Origin: an uncultured Prevotella sp. | GTDB lineage: Bacteria > Bacteroidota > Bacteroidia > Bacteroidales > Bacteroidaceae | Assembly (NCBI GenBank): GCA_934230115.1 | Contig: CAKQEI010000003.1 | Location: 1 to 63,825 of the forward strand | Direction: 5' to 3' | DNA length: 63,825 nucleotides | In this document: positions 1-8,769 of the stretch, one piece after another | Layout: each line of letters begins with the position of its first letter | Position numbering within the stretch: the stretch's first letter is position 1 | Translations under genes and position numbers: made by a program | The notes under the pieces: generated by a model | Told to the model about the DNA's origin: nothing | The model's database searches: none | What the model saw: only the letters and a program-made list of their open reading frames with translations

Positions 1-32
1 GTTTATCTCGTATTAAAAGGCAAAGTAATACG

Positions 33-74
33 GCTTACTCTATCGTTCAGCCTTGGCTGGACGATAGAGTAAGC
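33..74. repeat. Near-perfect 42-nt hairpin
   Basis: The 14-nt arms GCTTACTCTATCGT (33-46) and ACGATAGAGTAAGC (61-74) are exact complements. The centre CAGCC/GGCTG also pairs, with one T/G wobble, so the whole element folds on itself. It lies about 130 nt beyond the stop of the leftmost gene. No T-run follows on either strand, so a classical intrinsic terminator is not assured; it could be a REP-like palindrome or a protein-binding site. The rest of bases 1-202 shows nothing else recognisable. Confidence 0.6.
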
Positions 75-202
75 TTAGATACCGACATTAGTATCACGAT
101 TATAATGGGACAAATACAAAGCCTCACATCGTTTTCTATAATCTATTGTTGGTTCTACTATTGTATTGGTTGCAGTGGATTTACCTGTCATGCAATACAA
201 CA

Positions 203-1792
203 TTAAGCCTCTTTCCAGTCGTCTATAGTACCTGTCTTCGACGAGAAGCTGATGCCTATTTTACGTATTTGGCGACTGTCTGCCTCGTACGGACGTGCGT
301 AGCCCTTGTCTTCGATTTGCAGCAAAGCATCGTCTGCTGTACCATCAAGCTTGAACTCGAATATATAGACGCTGTTTTTTGTTTCAATAATACAGTCTGC
401 CCTACCCTCGCTCTGCTGTTTTTCGGTAAGCACAATATAGGTACTGAGAATACGGAAAATCAAGTAGAACGTATAGTGGAAATAGCGTTCCTTCTCCGTT
501 TCCATATCCTTACGACGCATAGTGTAAGGTATGCTTGCAAAGAAAGCCGTAAGACTCTTGCGCCATGCATCGAGGTCGTCACGCTGTATGGCACGATAAA
601 GCTGAATGGCAAGCGTTGTTGCCGACTCTTTTGTTCCAAGATAGTTGGAGGCGAGAAGCGTCAAAAAACCTTTCTTCACCTCGTTGTTAGGCAGATCGAG
701 CAGGTAGGAGTTAGAGTACGGGTCATAATCCTTTATAGTCAGATAGCCGCTCTGATAAATCATTGGCAACGGACGTTCCACATCTGCTCTATAATCAACA
801 AACTCTGAGGTGTCATAATAATTGCCTGTCAGGTCATTAAGATTTTCATTGGTATGATTGAGCAGCCGGACAAGATAAGTAGGTGTACCAGTGCGAAACC
901 AATAATCCTGAATGCTACGGCTGTTGAGCGCATTGAGAACACTGAATGGATTGAAGATGTCGGTCATTTCGTCACTGAAATGATATCCATCATAATGGCG
1001 TTGCAGCATATTACGCATTTCTTCAGCTGTTACCTTCAGCTTTTCTGCCATTGCGTCAATCTCGTCGTGGAACACCGTCTCCAACTCCTCCTTCGTTATG
1101 CCACATATTGCATCATACTTTGCGTTCATACTTATATCCTCGGGCTGATTGAATCCGCTGAAGACACTCACCTGCGAGAACTTAGTGACACCCGTAAGCA
1201 GCACGAACCGCAAGTCCTGGTCGGCAGCCTTAAAGGCTGAGTAGAAACCTTTGAGCGTCTCACGGTTATAATCTTCCATCAACAGTTCCTCATCGTCAAG
1301 TTTTACTTTACGCTCCGTATCAAGCACGTCAAGCAACGGTTTGTCGTATTCGTCAACGAGCACAACGCATCGTTTGCCAGTCTGCTTATGCACATGGGCA
1401 AGCAATCGGACAAAACGTTCGCCAGGTGAATAGTCGGGGTTTCCTTGGAAGCCGTATTCGCGCTCCCAGTCCTCCACACGTCCCTTGATAAGTCGTTGCA
1501 GGGTATGGGGAATGGTGAAGTCGCTTCCGTTAAAGTCGATATGAAATATAGGATATTGCTCCCATTTGGTTTCCAATGAATCGATAGCAAGCCCTGTGAA
1601 AAGACCCTTCTCCCCACTGAAATAATATTTAAGCGTTGACACAAGGAGGCTTTTTCCGAATCGTCTTGGACGACTCAGAAAATAAATAGAACCTTCATTT
1701 ACCAATTTATACAACAAAGCTGTCTTGTCAATATAAACAAAAACATCCTTCCGTATCTTTTTAAAATCTTGTATACCAATAGGATAATTCAT
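203..1792 (-). CDS. AAA-ATPase-like / PD-(D/E)XK nuclease-domain protein (DUF1703 type)
   Basis: A 529-residue protein of the family that joins an N-terminal AAA-ATPase-like domain to a C-terminal PD-(D/E)XK nuclease-like domain (Pfam AAA-ATPase_like plus PDDEXK_9). Seen: the family start MNYPIGIQDFKKIRKD, a Walker A-like SRPRRFGKSLL near residue 40, a Walker B-like VVLVDEYDKPLLD near 135, and at the C-terminus GRAD followed by EFK, the expected D and ExK of the nuclease core. The frame stays open up to 2146, but the start at 1792 is preferred: the family's N-terminus begins there and a consensus promoter lies just upstream. These genes are abundant in Bacteroidales; their role is unproven (mobile, defence-like or selfish activity has been proposed). 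It appears intact and monocistronic. Confidence 0.85.
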   Translation of the reverse strand: MNYPIGIQDFKKIRKDVFVYIDKTALLYKLVNEGSIYFLSRPRRFGKSLLVSTLKYYFSGEKGLFTGLAIDSLETKWEQYPIFHIDFNGSDFTIPHTLQRLIKGRVEDWEREYGFQGNPDYSPGERFVRLLAHVHKQTGKRCVVLVDEYDKPLLDVLDTERKVKLDDEELLMEDYNRETLKGFYSAFKAADQDLRFVLLTGVTKFSQVSVFSGFNQPEDISMNAKYDAICGITKEELETVFHDEIDAMAEKLKVTAEEMRNMLQRHYDGYHFSDEMTDIFNPFSVLNALNSRSIQDYWFRTGTPTYLVRLLNHTNENLNDLTGNYYDTSEFVDYRADVERPLPMIYQSGYLTIKDYDPYSNSYLLDLPNNEVKKGFLTLLASNYLGTKESATTLAIQLYRAIQRDDLDAWRKSLTAFFASIPYTMRRKDMETEKERYFHYTFYLIFRILSTYIVLTEKQQSEGRADCIIETKNSVYIFEFKLDGTADDALLQIEDKGYARPYEADSRQIRKIGISFSSKTGTIDDWKEA

Positions 1793-1811
1793 AATCAGTT
1801 GTTTTGATTTA

Positions 1812-1843
1812 CAAATATACTTTATTTTAATGATTCGTACAAA
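1812..1843 (-). promoter_or_regulatory. Bacteroidetes promoter of the AAA/PD-(D/E)XK gene
   Basis: On the minus strand TTTG (1840-1843) is followed after 20 nt by TATATTTG (1812-1819), matching TTTG-N19-21-TAnnTTTG. It leaves a leader of only about 15 nt before the ATG at 1792, which supports that start. Confidence 0.75.
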
Positions 1844-1880
1844 TATTCTTCTAATATCTTTCATCAAGAAAAAAAATGCG

Positions 1881-1888
1881 TAACTTTG
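1881..1888 (+). promoter_or_regulatory. Candidate -7 element TAACTTTG
   Basis: A perfect TAnnTTTG on the plus strand, divergent from the promoter at 1812-1843. The -33 region (around 1857) has only a weak TTTC. It would drive the short open frame at 1905. Confidence 0.5.
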
Positions 1889-1904
1889 AACACAAATAAA
1901 CATA

Positions 1905-1973
1905 ATGGATATAGGCATAGCCAGACTGCACTTCGAGATAGGAGCATGGAAAGAAAACTTCGATTGGGCGTAG
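1905..1973 (+). pseudogene. 22-codon remnant resembling the N-terminus of a NadE-type protein
   Basis: A short open frame, too short to be a normal gene, begins 16 nt after a perfect -7 element. Its translation starts MDIGIARLHFEIGAWKEN and stops four residues later. The pattern IAxLxxxIGxxxxN is the one that opens carbon-nitrogen hydrolase domains, notably glutamine-dependent NAD synthetase. What remains looks like promoter plus first codons of a gene otherwise lost. The assignment rests on about 18 residues and is tentative; a small peptide gene is the alternative. Confidence 0.35.
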
Positions 1974-2014
1974 GTTGCCAGATATATAAAAAACGGCACT
2001 TGCTGGTATAATAA

Positions 2015-2084
2015 AAAAACGACAATAGAGACAATGCGGACAACTCTATAATGGCTGTCTGTCATTGTCTCTATTGTCGTTTTT
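2015..2084. terminator. Inverted repeat with 22-bp perfect arms
   Basis: The arms at 2015-2036 and 2063-2084 are perfect reverse complements (core GACAATAGAGACAATG), separated by 26 nt. The outer ends give A5 on one side and T5 on the other, so it could terminate transcription from both directions. It lies about 70 nt past the carB stop and is probably the end of the purF-like/carA/carB transcript. The arms are unusually long for a terminator. Confidence 0.55.
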
Positions 2085-2154
2085 ATGTTATTGAGAGTTG
2101 GGATTTCATAACCCATAACCCACGACTCCCAATTCTTAATTCTCAACTTGAATA

Positions 2155-5100
2155 TTAATACTCACCCCAAGCCTTGATGTCGATATCCTCAATCTTCGTT
2201 GTGCAGAATGCATAGATAAATGCACTTGCAAGACGAGCATTGGTGATAAGAGGCACGTTGAGGTCGATAGCGGCACGACGAATCTTGTAGCCGTTGGTAA
2301 GCTCTGAGCTTGTGAGGTTCTTCGGGATGTTGACAACCATGTCGATAGTATGGTCGTGCAACAAGTCGAGAGCCTTAGGCTCTTCACCCTCCTCTGATGG
2401 CCAAAGCACATGAGTGTTCTCAATGCCATTCTCTGTAAGGAACTTGCTTGTACCACCTGTAGCATACAGTTTGTAACCATTCTCAAGAAGCATCTTGGCT
2501 GCGTCGAGCATTGCAACCTTCTGCTTTGCACCACCTGTAGAAAGAAGGATGTTCTTCTTCGGAATGCGGTGACCTACAGAGAGCATACTCTTAAGCAAAG
2601 CTGTGTTGGTGTCGTCGCCCAAGCAACCTACCTCACCGGTAGAGCTCATGTCAACACCAAGCACTGGGTCGGCCTTCTGCAAACGGTTGAATGAGAACTG
2701 TGAAGCCTTGATGCCTACATAGTCGAGATCGAAGAGGTTCTTGCTCGGCTTCTCTACCGGCAAACCAAGCATTACGCGAGTAGCAAGCTCGATAAGGTTG
2801 ATCTTAAGAACCTTGCTCACGAATGGGAACGAACGTGATGCACGCAAGTTACACTCGATAACGAGGATATCGTTGTCGCGAGCCATGAACTGAATGTTGA
2901 ATGGTCCGTTGATGTGAAGCTCCTTGGCAATCTGACGACCTACACGCTTACAGCGGCGAACAGTCTCAACATAGAGTTTCTGTGGCGGGAACTGGATGGT
3001 AGCGTCACCAGAGTGTACACCAGCAAACTCAATGTGCTCTGATATGGCGTAGGCGATAACCTCACCATTCTTAGCCACAGCATCCATCTCAATTTCCTTT
3101 GCATGCTCGATGAACTTACTAACCACAACAGGGTGATCCTCACTAACGTTGGCAGCCAACTGCAGGAATCGCTTAAGCTCATCCTCATTTGAACAAACGT
3201 TCATAGCAGCACCCGAGAGAACGTAAGACGGACGAACGAGTACCGGGAAACCTACACGCTCGATGAAGCGGTCGATATCCTCCATACTTGTAAGTGCACT
3301 CCACTCTGGCTGGTTGATGCCATTGTTGGTAAGCATCTGCGAGAACTTGGCACGGTCCTCAGCATTGTCGATATCCTGGGCCTTGGTACCGAGAATTGGC
3401 ACATGCTGCTCGTCGAGAAGCATAGCAAGGTTGTTAGGTATCTGACCACCAGTAGACACGATTACACCATGAGGAGTCTCAAGGTCGATGATGTCCATCA
3501 CGCGCTCGAATGTAAGCTCGTCGAAATAGAGACGGTCGCACATATCATAGTCGGTTGACACTGTCTCTGGGTTGTAGTTGATCATTACCGAACGGTAACC
3601 CTCCTTGCGGATAGTATTCAGAGCCTGAACACCACACCAGTCGAACTCTACAGACGAACCAATGCGGTAAGCACCTGAGCCAAGAACGACGATAGAACGC
3701 TTGTCGTTTTCGAAAGTAATATCGCTCTTAACGCCAGCGTATGTCACATAGAGGTAGTTGGTCTGAGCTGGATACTCTGCAGCAAGTGTGTCTATCTGCT
3801 TAACAACAGGAAGAATGCCATAGTTCTTACGACGTGAACGCACCACAAGCGAAGCCTTGCGCATAGACTTAAGCTCGTCCTCCAAACCTACTGCACGAGC
3901 AATCTGGAAGTCGGTGAAACCATAAACCTTGGCTGTACGCAGAAGTTCCTTGTCGAGAGTGTTGATATTGCACTTCTTCATAGCCTCATCGATGTCGATG
4001 ATGTGCTTGAGTTTCTCAAGGAACCACTTGTCAATCTTTGTCAGCTCATGTATCTGGTCTACAGTATAGCCCTTGTGCATAGCCTTCGAGATAACAAACA
4101 CACGCTTGTCGGTAGGCTCGCGCAAAGCAGCATCAATATCCTCTATTTCAAGTTCCTTGTTCTCTACGAAGCCGTGCATACCCTGACCAATCATGCGCAG
4201 ACCCTTCTGGATAGCCTCCTCGAAGTTGCGGCCGATAGCCATAACCTCACCTACCGACTTCATTGAAGAGCCAAGCTCCTTGTCTACACCACGGAACTTA
4301 GAGAGGTCCCAACGTGGAATCTTGCAGACTACGTAGTCGAGTGCCGGCTCAAAGAAAGCGGATGTTGTCTTGGTAACAGAGTTCTTCAACTCAAACAAGC
4401 CATAACCCATACCGAGCTTAGCAGCAACGAAAGCCAAAGGATAACCTGTAGCCTTAGAAGCAAGAGCAGATGAGCGGCTCAGACGAGCGTTTACCTCGAT
4501 AACGCGATAGTCCTCCGACTGTGGGTCGAAAGCATACTGCACATTACACTCACCAACGATGCCAATATGACGAATAATCTTTATAGCCAAAGCACGGAGC
4601 TTGTGATACTCTGAGTTGGTAAGAGTCTGCGACGGAGCGATAACGATCGACTCACCAGTATGGATGCCTAATGGGTCGAAGTTCTCCATGTTGCAGACAG
4701 TGATACAGTTGTCGTAGCGGTCGCGCACTACCTCATACTCTATCTCCTTCCATCCCTTCAAGCTCTTCTCTACCAACACCTGCGGAGAGAACGAGAATGC
4801 CTTCTCGGCAATCTTGTCAAGTTCTTCCTCGTTGTCAGCAAAGCCAGAACCAAGTCCACCGAGAGCGTAAGCAGCACGGATAATAACCGGATAGCCAAGC
4901 TCGGCAGCAGCCTTACGGGTCTGCTCTATATTCTCGCAAGCCTCGCTCTTGATAGTCTTAACGTTGATTTCGTCGAGCTTCTCTACGAAGAGCTCGCGGT
5001 CCTCTGTGTCCATAATAGCCTGAACCGGAGTACCAAGCACCTTCACATTATACTTCTCGAGGATACCCTGACGATAGAGTTCAACACCGCAGTTGAGTGC

Positions 5101-5379
5101 TGTCTGTCCACCGAACGAGAGCAGGATGCCATCAGGACGCTCCTTCTTGATAACCTCCTCTACGAAGTAAGGCTGAACGGGAAGGAAATATATCTGATCG
5201 GCAACACCCTCTGATGTCTGCACGGTAGCAATGTTAGGGTTGATGAGCACAGTCTTCACCCCCTCCTCACGCAGAGCCTTCAGAGCCTGTGAGCCAGAAT
5301 AGTCGAACTCGCCCGCTTCGCCAATCTTCAAGGCACCCGAACCGAGCAACAATACTTTCTTTATATTTTCGTCTTTCAT
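2155..5379 (-). CDS. carB: Carbamoyl-phosphate synthase large subunit
   Basis: A 1074-residue protein, normal length for CarB. It makes carbamoyl phosphate from bicarbonate, ATP and the ammonia released by CarA, feeding pyrimidine and arginine synthesis in the cytoplasm. Seen: the N-terminal KKVLLLGSGALKIGEAGEFD and its internal duplicate IVVLGSGAYRIGSSVEFDWC near residue 560, marking the two homologous ATP-grasp halves (about 1-400 and 550-930). An oligomerisation region lies between them and an MGS-like allosteric domain at about 930-1074 (LYATGGTSKFL). It is last in a minus-strand operon with carA and a PurF-like gene. Confidence 0.97.
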   Translation of the reverse strand: MKDENIKKVLLLGSGALKIGEAGEFDYSGSQALKALREEGVKTVLINPNIATVQTSEGVADQIYFLPVQPYFVEEVIKKERPDGILLSFGGQTALNCGVELYRQGILEKYNVKVLGTPVQAIMDTEDRELFVEKLDEINVKTIKSEACENIEQTRKAAAELGYPVIIRAAYALGGLGSGFADNEEELDKIAEKAFSFSPQVLVEKSLKGWKEIEYEVVRDRYDNCITVCNMENFDPLGIHTGESIVIAPSQTLTNSEYHKLRALAIKIIRHIGIVGECNVQYAFDPQSEDYRVIEVNARLSRSSALASKATGYPLAFVAAKLGMGYGLFELKNSVTKTTSAFFEPALDYVVCKIPRWDLSKFRGVDKELGSSMKSVGEVMAIGRNFEEAIQKGLRMIGQGMHGFVENKELEIEDIDAALREPTDKRVFVISKAMHKGYTVDQIHELTKIDKWFLEKLKHIIDIDEAMKKCNINTLDKELLRTAKVYGFTDFQIARAVGLEDELKSMRKASLVVRSRRKNYGILPVVKQIDTLAAEYPAQTNYLYVTYAGVKSDITFENDKRSIVVLGSGAYRIGSSVEFDWCGVQALNTIRKEGYRSVMINYNPETVSTDYDMCDRLYFDELTFERVMDIIDLETPHGVIVSTGGQIPNNLAMLLDEQHVPILGTKAQDIDNAEDRAKFSQMLTNNGINQPEWSALTSMEDIDRFIERVGFPVLVRPSYVLSGAAMNVCSNEDELKRFLQLAANVSEDHPVVVSKFIEHAKEIEMDAVAKNGEVIAYAISEHIEFAGVHSGDATIQFPPQKLYVETVRRCKRVGRQIAKELHINGPFNIQFMARDNDILVIECNLRASRSFPFVSKVLKINLIELATRVMLGLPVEKPSKNLFDLDYVGIKASQFSFNRLQKADPVLGVDMSSTGEVGCLGDDTNTALLKSMLSVGHRIPKKNILLSTGGAKQKVAMLDAAKMLLENGYKLYATGGTSKFLTENGIENTHVLWPSEEGEEPKALDLLHDHTIDMVVNIPKNLTSSELTNGYKIRRAAIDLNVPLITNARLASAFIYAFCTTKIEDIDIKAWGEY

Positions 5380-5396
5380 CTTTCTAATAATTTAAT

Positions 5397-5424
5397 GTTA
5401 AGTGTTAAGTGTTAAATGTTAAAT
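5397..5424. repeat. Four tandem heptamers GTTAAGT/GTTAAAT
   Basis: Four back-to-back 7-bp units, GTTAAGT twice then GTTAAAT twice, in the carA-carB gap. The last two, with the following T, are repeated in inverse orientation at 5480-5494 (15 bp complementary), giving a possible large stem-loop between the two cistrons. Confidence 0.7.
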
Positions 5425-5505
5425 TGCCGGACTGGCAACAAACATGAAACACAAAGGCGTATGCCAATTTAACAATTAAAATTTAACATTTAACAATATC
5501 ACTTA

Positions 5506-6582
5506 TTACTTCAGAGCCTCCACAAACTTGTCGAACATGAACTCGGTGTCTACCGGACCTGAGCATGCCTCCGGGTGGAACTGGCTTGAGAACCAAGGCT
5601 TTGACTTATGGCGGATGCCCTCGTTAGAACCGTCGTTCATATTTACGAACAATTCCTCCCAGTCAGCACCAAGTGTCTTTGCATCAACAGCATAACCGTG
5701 GTTCTGCGATGTAACGAAGCACTTCTCAGTACCAACCATACGTACAGGCTGGTTGTGCGAACGATGACCGTACTTAAGCTTATAGATATGAGCGCCGGCA
5801 GCCTTAGCAAGCAACTGGTTGCCCATGCAGATACCACAGATAGGCTTGTCAGAACGGCTCATCTGCTTCTGGATAATCTTAACGGCATCCTCGCACATGT
5901 CAGGGTCGCCAGGACCGTTGGCAAGGAAGAGTCCGTCGAACTCCATGTCAGTATAGTCGTAGTTCCAAGGCACACGGATAACCTCACAACCGCGGTTGAT
6001 AAGACAACGTATGATGTTGGCCTTAACGCCACAGTCTACGAGAACAACCTTCTTGCCGGCACCCTCATTGTAGCGTACAATCTCCTTGCAGCTCACCTTG
6101 TCGACAAAGTTAACTCCAGCATACTCGGCAGTCGGGACATTCTCGGGCTCGTCGTCGAAAATGATCTTGCCCATCATAACACCATGCTCACGCAACACCT
6201 TGGTCAGCTCACGAGTGTCGATGCCTGTAATACCAGGCACGTGCTCGCGCTTGAGCCATTCGGCAAGGCTCTCAACGGCATTCCAGTGGCTGTACTCCTC
6301 ACTATAGTCAGCCACGATAATAGCCGAAGCGTAGATTTTGTCACTCTCCATGAACGTGGGCAATCCATTCTCCTCGATAGAGAAAGGAGGCACGCCATAG
6401 TTACCAACAAGCGGATATGTCAGAGTCATGAGCTGTCCTGCATAAGAAGGGTCGGTCAACGACTCGGGATAACCCATCATCGCCGTGTTGAAAACGACCT
6501 CTCCAGCCACAGGTGCTTCATAACCAAATGACTTACCATGGAACTTGGTTCCGTCTTCCAATACTAAAGTTACATTTCTCAT
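5506..6582 (-). CDS. carA: Carbamoyl-phosphate synthase small subunit (glutamine amidotransferase)
   Basis: A 358-residue class I glutamine amidotransferase that hydrolyses glutamine and passes ammonia to CarB. Seen: the CarA-specific N-terminal domain (LEDGTKFHGKSFGYEAPVAG), then a GATase domain with the nucleophile loop GICMGNQLLA (Cys near 246) and the catalytic His-Glu in QFHPEACSGP near the C-terminus. The usual GICLGHQ reads GICMGNQ here. It lies directly upstream of carB with a repeat-rich 126-nt gap. Confidence 0.96.
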   Translation of the reverse strand: MRNVTLVLEDGTKFHGKSFGYEAPVAGEVVFNTAMMGYPESLTDPSYAGQLMTLTYPLVGNYGVPPFSIEENGLPTFMESDKIYASAIIVADYSEEYSHWNAVESLAEWLKREHVPGITGIDTRELTKVLREHGVMMGKIIFDDEPENVPTAEYAGVNFVDKVSCKEIVRYNEGAGKKVVLVDCGVKANIIRCLINRGCEVIRVPWNYDYTDMEFDGLFLANGPGDPDMCEDAVKIIQKQMSRSDKPICGICMGNQLLAKAAGAHIYKLKYGHRSHNQPVRMVGTEKCFVTSQNHGYAVDAKTLGADWEELFVNMNDGSNEGIRHKSKPWFSSQFHPEACSGPVDTEFMFDKFVEALK

Positions 6583-6670
6583 AGTTATATCTTATCGTTA
6601 TTTCTCTATATTTTTGTTTGATTTATTGTTGTTGAAATGATTATACATACTTTACATTATCGCGCACAGA

Positions 6671-6727
6671 CGCCCTGAAAGCGCAAAAGTGTAATCTTGT
6701 GGTATATACTTTTGCCCTCCCAGGGCG
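6671..6727. repeat. REP-like palindromic element
   Basis: CGCCCTG (6671-6677) pairs with CAGGGCG (6721-6727), and CAAAAGTGTA (6684-6693) pairs with TATACTTTTG (6705-6714) with one mismatch, leaving a symmetrical 6-nt internal loop. It lies between the PurF-like gene and carA. Its layout resembles the short GCCCTG/CAGGGC palindromes scattered in Bacteroidales intergenic regions. It might also be a processing site or attenuating hairpin for carAB. Confidence 0.5.
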
Positions 6728-6774
6728 TATTGCTCATCATGGAGCTATGGCATGAGAGCCTTACTTCCTATGAT

Positions 6775-8652
6775 TTACATTAGCTTCTCCATATAGTTGA
6801 CAAATGCCTGGTTGCAGAGCTTCGTACCGCCTGGTGTGGGATATTTACCCGTGAAGTACCAGTCGCCCTTATGGTCAGGTATAGCCTCATGTAGTCCGTC
6901 TATCGACTGATACACAAGTTCCACTGGAGTCTCCAGTTCGTCCGGGCGAAGCATTTCTACTATCTTCTGGTTTATCTCATCAATAGAGAACGGCTTGTAG
7001 ACATCACGCACACAGTTGTGCATCATCTCTTTCGGCTTCAGCAGCTCAAGTTTGCACGACTCGTACACACGCTTCAGCAAGTCTTGCATACCACGCTCCT
7101 TGATAAGTTCCATTGTAGCACGGAACACACAGAATTCCTCCAGTCTTGGCATATCAATGCCATAGTAGTCGGGATAGCGTATCTGCGGAGCCGACGACAC
7201 GATGACAATCTTCTTTGGATGCAAGCGGTCGAGAATGCGCAAGATGCTCTCCTTGAGTGTTGTTCCGCGCACAATTGAATCGTCTATCACCACAAGGTTG
7301 TCCACGTAAGGTTCTATGCAGCCGTATGTAATATCATATACATGAGAGGCAAGGTCGTTGCGCGAGTTGCCCTCAGTGATAAACGTGCGCAGTTTTATAT
7401 CCTTTATAGCCACCTTCTCCGAGCGCACCAATGTGTCGAGTATATCGTGCAATTCCTCGTCGGTAGGCTTATGGTCGAGCTGTTGTATGCGCTTCACCTT
7501 CTGCTCATTGCTGTATTTCTTGAAACCAGAGAGCAAACCGTAGTAAGCCACCTCAGCCGTATTTGGTATGAACGAGAACACTGTATGGTCGATGTCTCCG
7601 TCAACGGCTTTAAGTATCTGGGGCACGAGCTGTTCGCCAAGCTTCTTACGCTCACGGTAGATGTCACGGTCGGAACCACGACTGAAGTATATGCGCTCAA
7701 ACGAGCAAGCCGAGTCGCCACGCTGCTTGAGTATCTGCTCCATACGCACCTCACCCTGTCGGCTTACGAGAATTGCATTGCCAGGTTGCAGTTCTTTTAT
7801 GTCCTCACACTCAAGATCGAATGTGGTCTGCAACACAGGACGTTCCGAGGCCACAGCTACGAATTCGTCGTTGGCATAGTAGAAGGCAGGGCGTATGCCC
7901 CAAGGGTCGCGCATGGAGAACATTTCTCCCGAGCCAGTGAGTCCGCACATCACATATCCGCCATCGAAGTCAGGCATAGATGTCTTCAGCACATTAGCCA
8001 TGTCCATGTGCTCATCTATATAATGTGTAAGCTCCATGCCGTCGAGTCCTTGCTTCTTTGCTTCTACAAAGTTGCGCTCAGCCTCGCGGTCGAGACGGTG
8101 TCCCATCAGTTCGAGCAATGTGTAGCCATCGCTGTAGATGCGTGGAAACATGCCCCGTGTGAGCATCTTCTGAAAAATCTCATCGATATTAGTCATGTTG
8201 AAGTTGCCGCAGATGCAGAGGTTCTTTGCCTGCCAGTTGTTGCGGCGCAGGAAAGGATGCACATACGAGAGTCCCTTCTTTCCTGTCGTGGAATAGCGCA
8301 AGTGTCCCATGTAGAGTTCACCGGCAAACGGCAGATGCTCCTTTGCAAAGTCGGCATCGGCAAGCAGTTCTGGCGAAAGACATGCAAACTCCTTCTGCAC
8401 ACGTCCGAATATCTCGGTTATCGCATCCTTGCCCTCGGCTCTTTCACGAAACATATACTCCGTGCCTGGCTGTCCGTCGAGCTTCACACAAGCCATACCG
8501 GCACCTTCCTGTCCGCGGTTGTGCTGCTTCTCCATCATCAGATAGAGCTTGTTAATGCCGAACATCCAAGTGCCATACTTCTCCTGATAGTATTCCAATG
8601 GCTTGAGCAACCTTATCATTGCCACGCCACACTCATGCTTTAATGGTTCCAC
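6775..8652 (-). CDS. PurF-like amidophosphoribosyltransferase family protein (long form)
   Basis: A 625-residue protein with an N-terminal class II (Ntn) glutamine amidotransferase domain and a C-terminal phosphoribosyltransferase domain. Cys8 in KHECGVAMI is the expected nucleophile. QHNRGQEGAGMA, HLRYSTTGK and the PRPP-loop-like VVIDDSIVRGTT (about residue 450) fit the PurF architecture. It is much longer than classical PurF (about 470-500), and its Cys follows seven residues that would have to be removed. Bacteroidales typically carry this long form besides a standard purF; whether it makes phosphoribosylamine in vivo is not shown here. It probably heads an operon with carA and carB, all glutamine-using nucleotide-synthesis enzymes. 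Confidence 0.85.
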   Translation of the reverse strand: MEPLKHECGVAMIRLLKPLEYYQEKYGTWMFGINKLYLMMEKQHNRGQEGAGMACVKLDGQPGTEYMFRERAEGKDAITEIFGRVQKEFACLSPELLADADFAKEHLPFAGELYMGHLRYSTTGKKGLSYVHPFLRRNNWQAKNLCICGNFNMTNIDEIFQKMLTRGMFPRIYSDGYTLLELMGHRLDREAERNFVEAKKQGLDGMELTHYIDEHMDMANVLKTSMPDFDGGYVMCGLTGSGEMFSMRDPWGIRPAFYYANDEFVAVASERPVLQTTFDLECEDIKELQPGNAILVSRQGEVRMEQILKQRGDSACSFERIYFSRGSDRDIYRERKKLGEQLVPQILKAVDGDIDHTVFSFIPNTAEVAYYGLLSGFKKYSNEQKVKRIQQLDHKPTDEELHDILDTLVRSEKVAIKDIKLRTFITEGNSRNDLASHVYDITYGCIEPYVDNLVVIDDSIVRGTTLKESILRILDRLHPKKIVIVSSAPQIRYPDYYGIDMPRLEEFCVFRATMELIKERGMQDLLKRVYESCKLELLKPKEMMHNCVRDVYKPFSIDEINQKIVEMLRPDELETPVELVYQSIDGLHEAIPDHKGDWYFTGKYPTPGGTKLCNQAFVNYMEKLM

Positions 8653-8722
8653 GATTATTATTCTTTTATTATTTATTTATAACTCTTATTGTGTTTTTAT
8701 GATGAAGACTTATGGATAAAAA

Positions 8723-8754
8723 TTAAGCGTCAAGCCCCATAGCCCAACGCTTAA
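8723..8754 (-). terminator. Terminator of the polysaccharide export gene
   Basis: On the minus strand TTAAGCGT...ACGCTTAA forms an 8-bp stem followed by TTTTTA. It begins 15 nt after the stop of the gene at 8770. Confidence 0.7.
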
Positions 8755-8769
8755 ATATGCATAATAACA

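Noticed and set aside
1793..2146. Upstream extension of the leftmost gene by 118 codons
   Set aside because: It crosses two consensus promoters and a long inverted repeat, and the family N-terminus begins at 1792.
5608..6531. 307-codon plus-strand open frame
   Set aside because: Antisense to carA, which has clear catalytic motifs.
7342..8643. 433-codon plus-strand open frame
   Set aside because: Lies wholly antisense to the PurF-like gene, whose motifs are unmistakable; the translation has no signal, domain or sensible composition.
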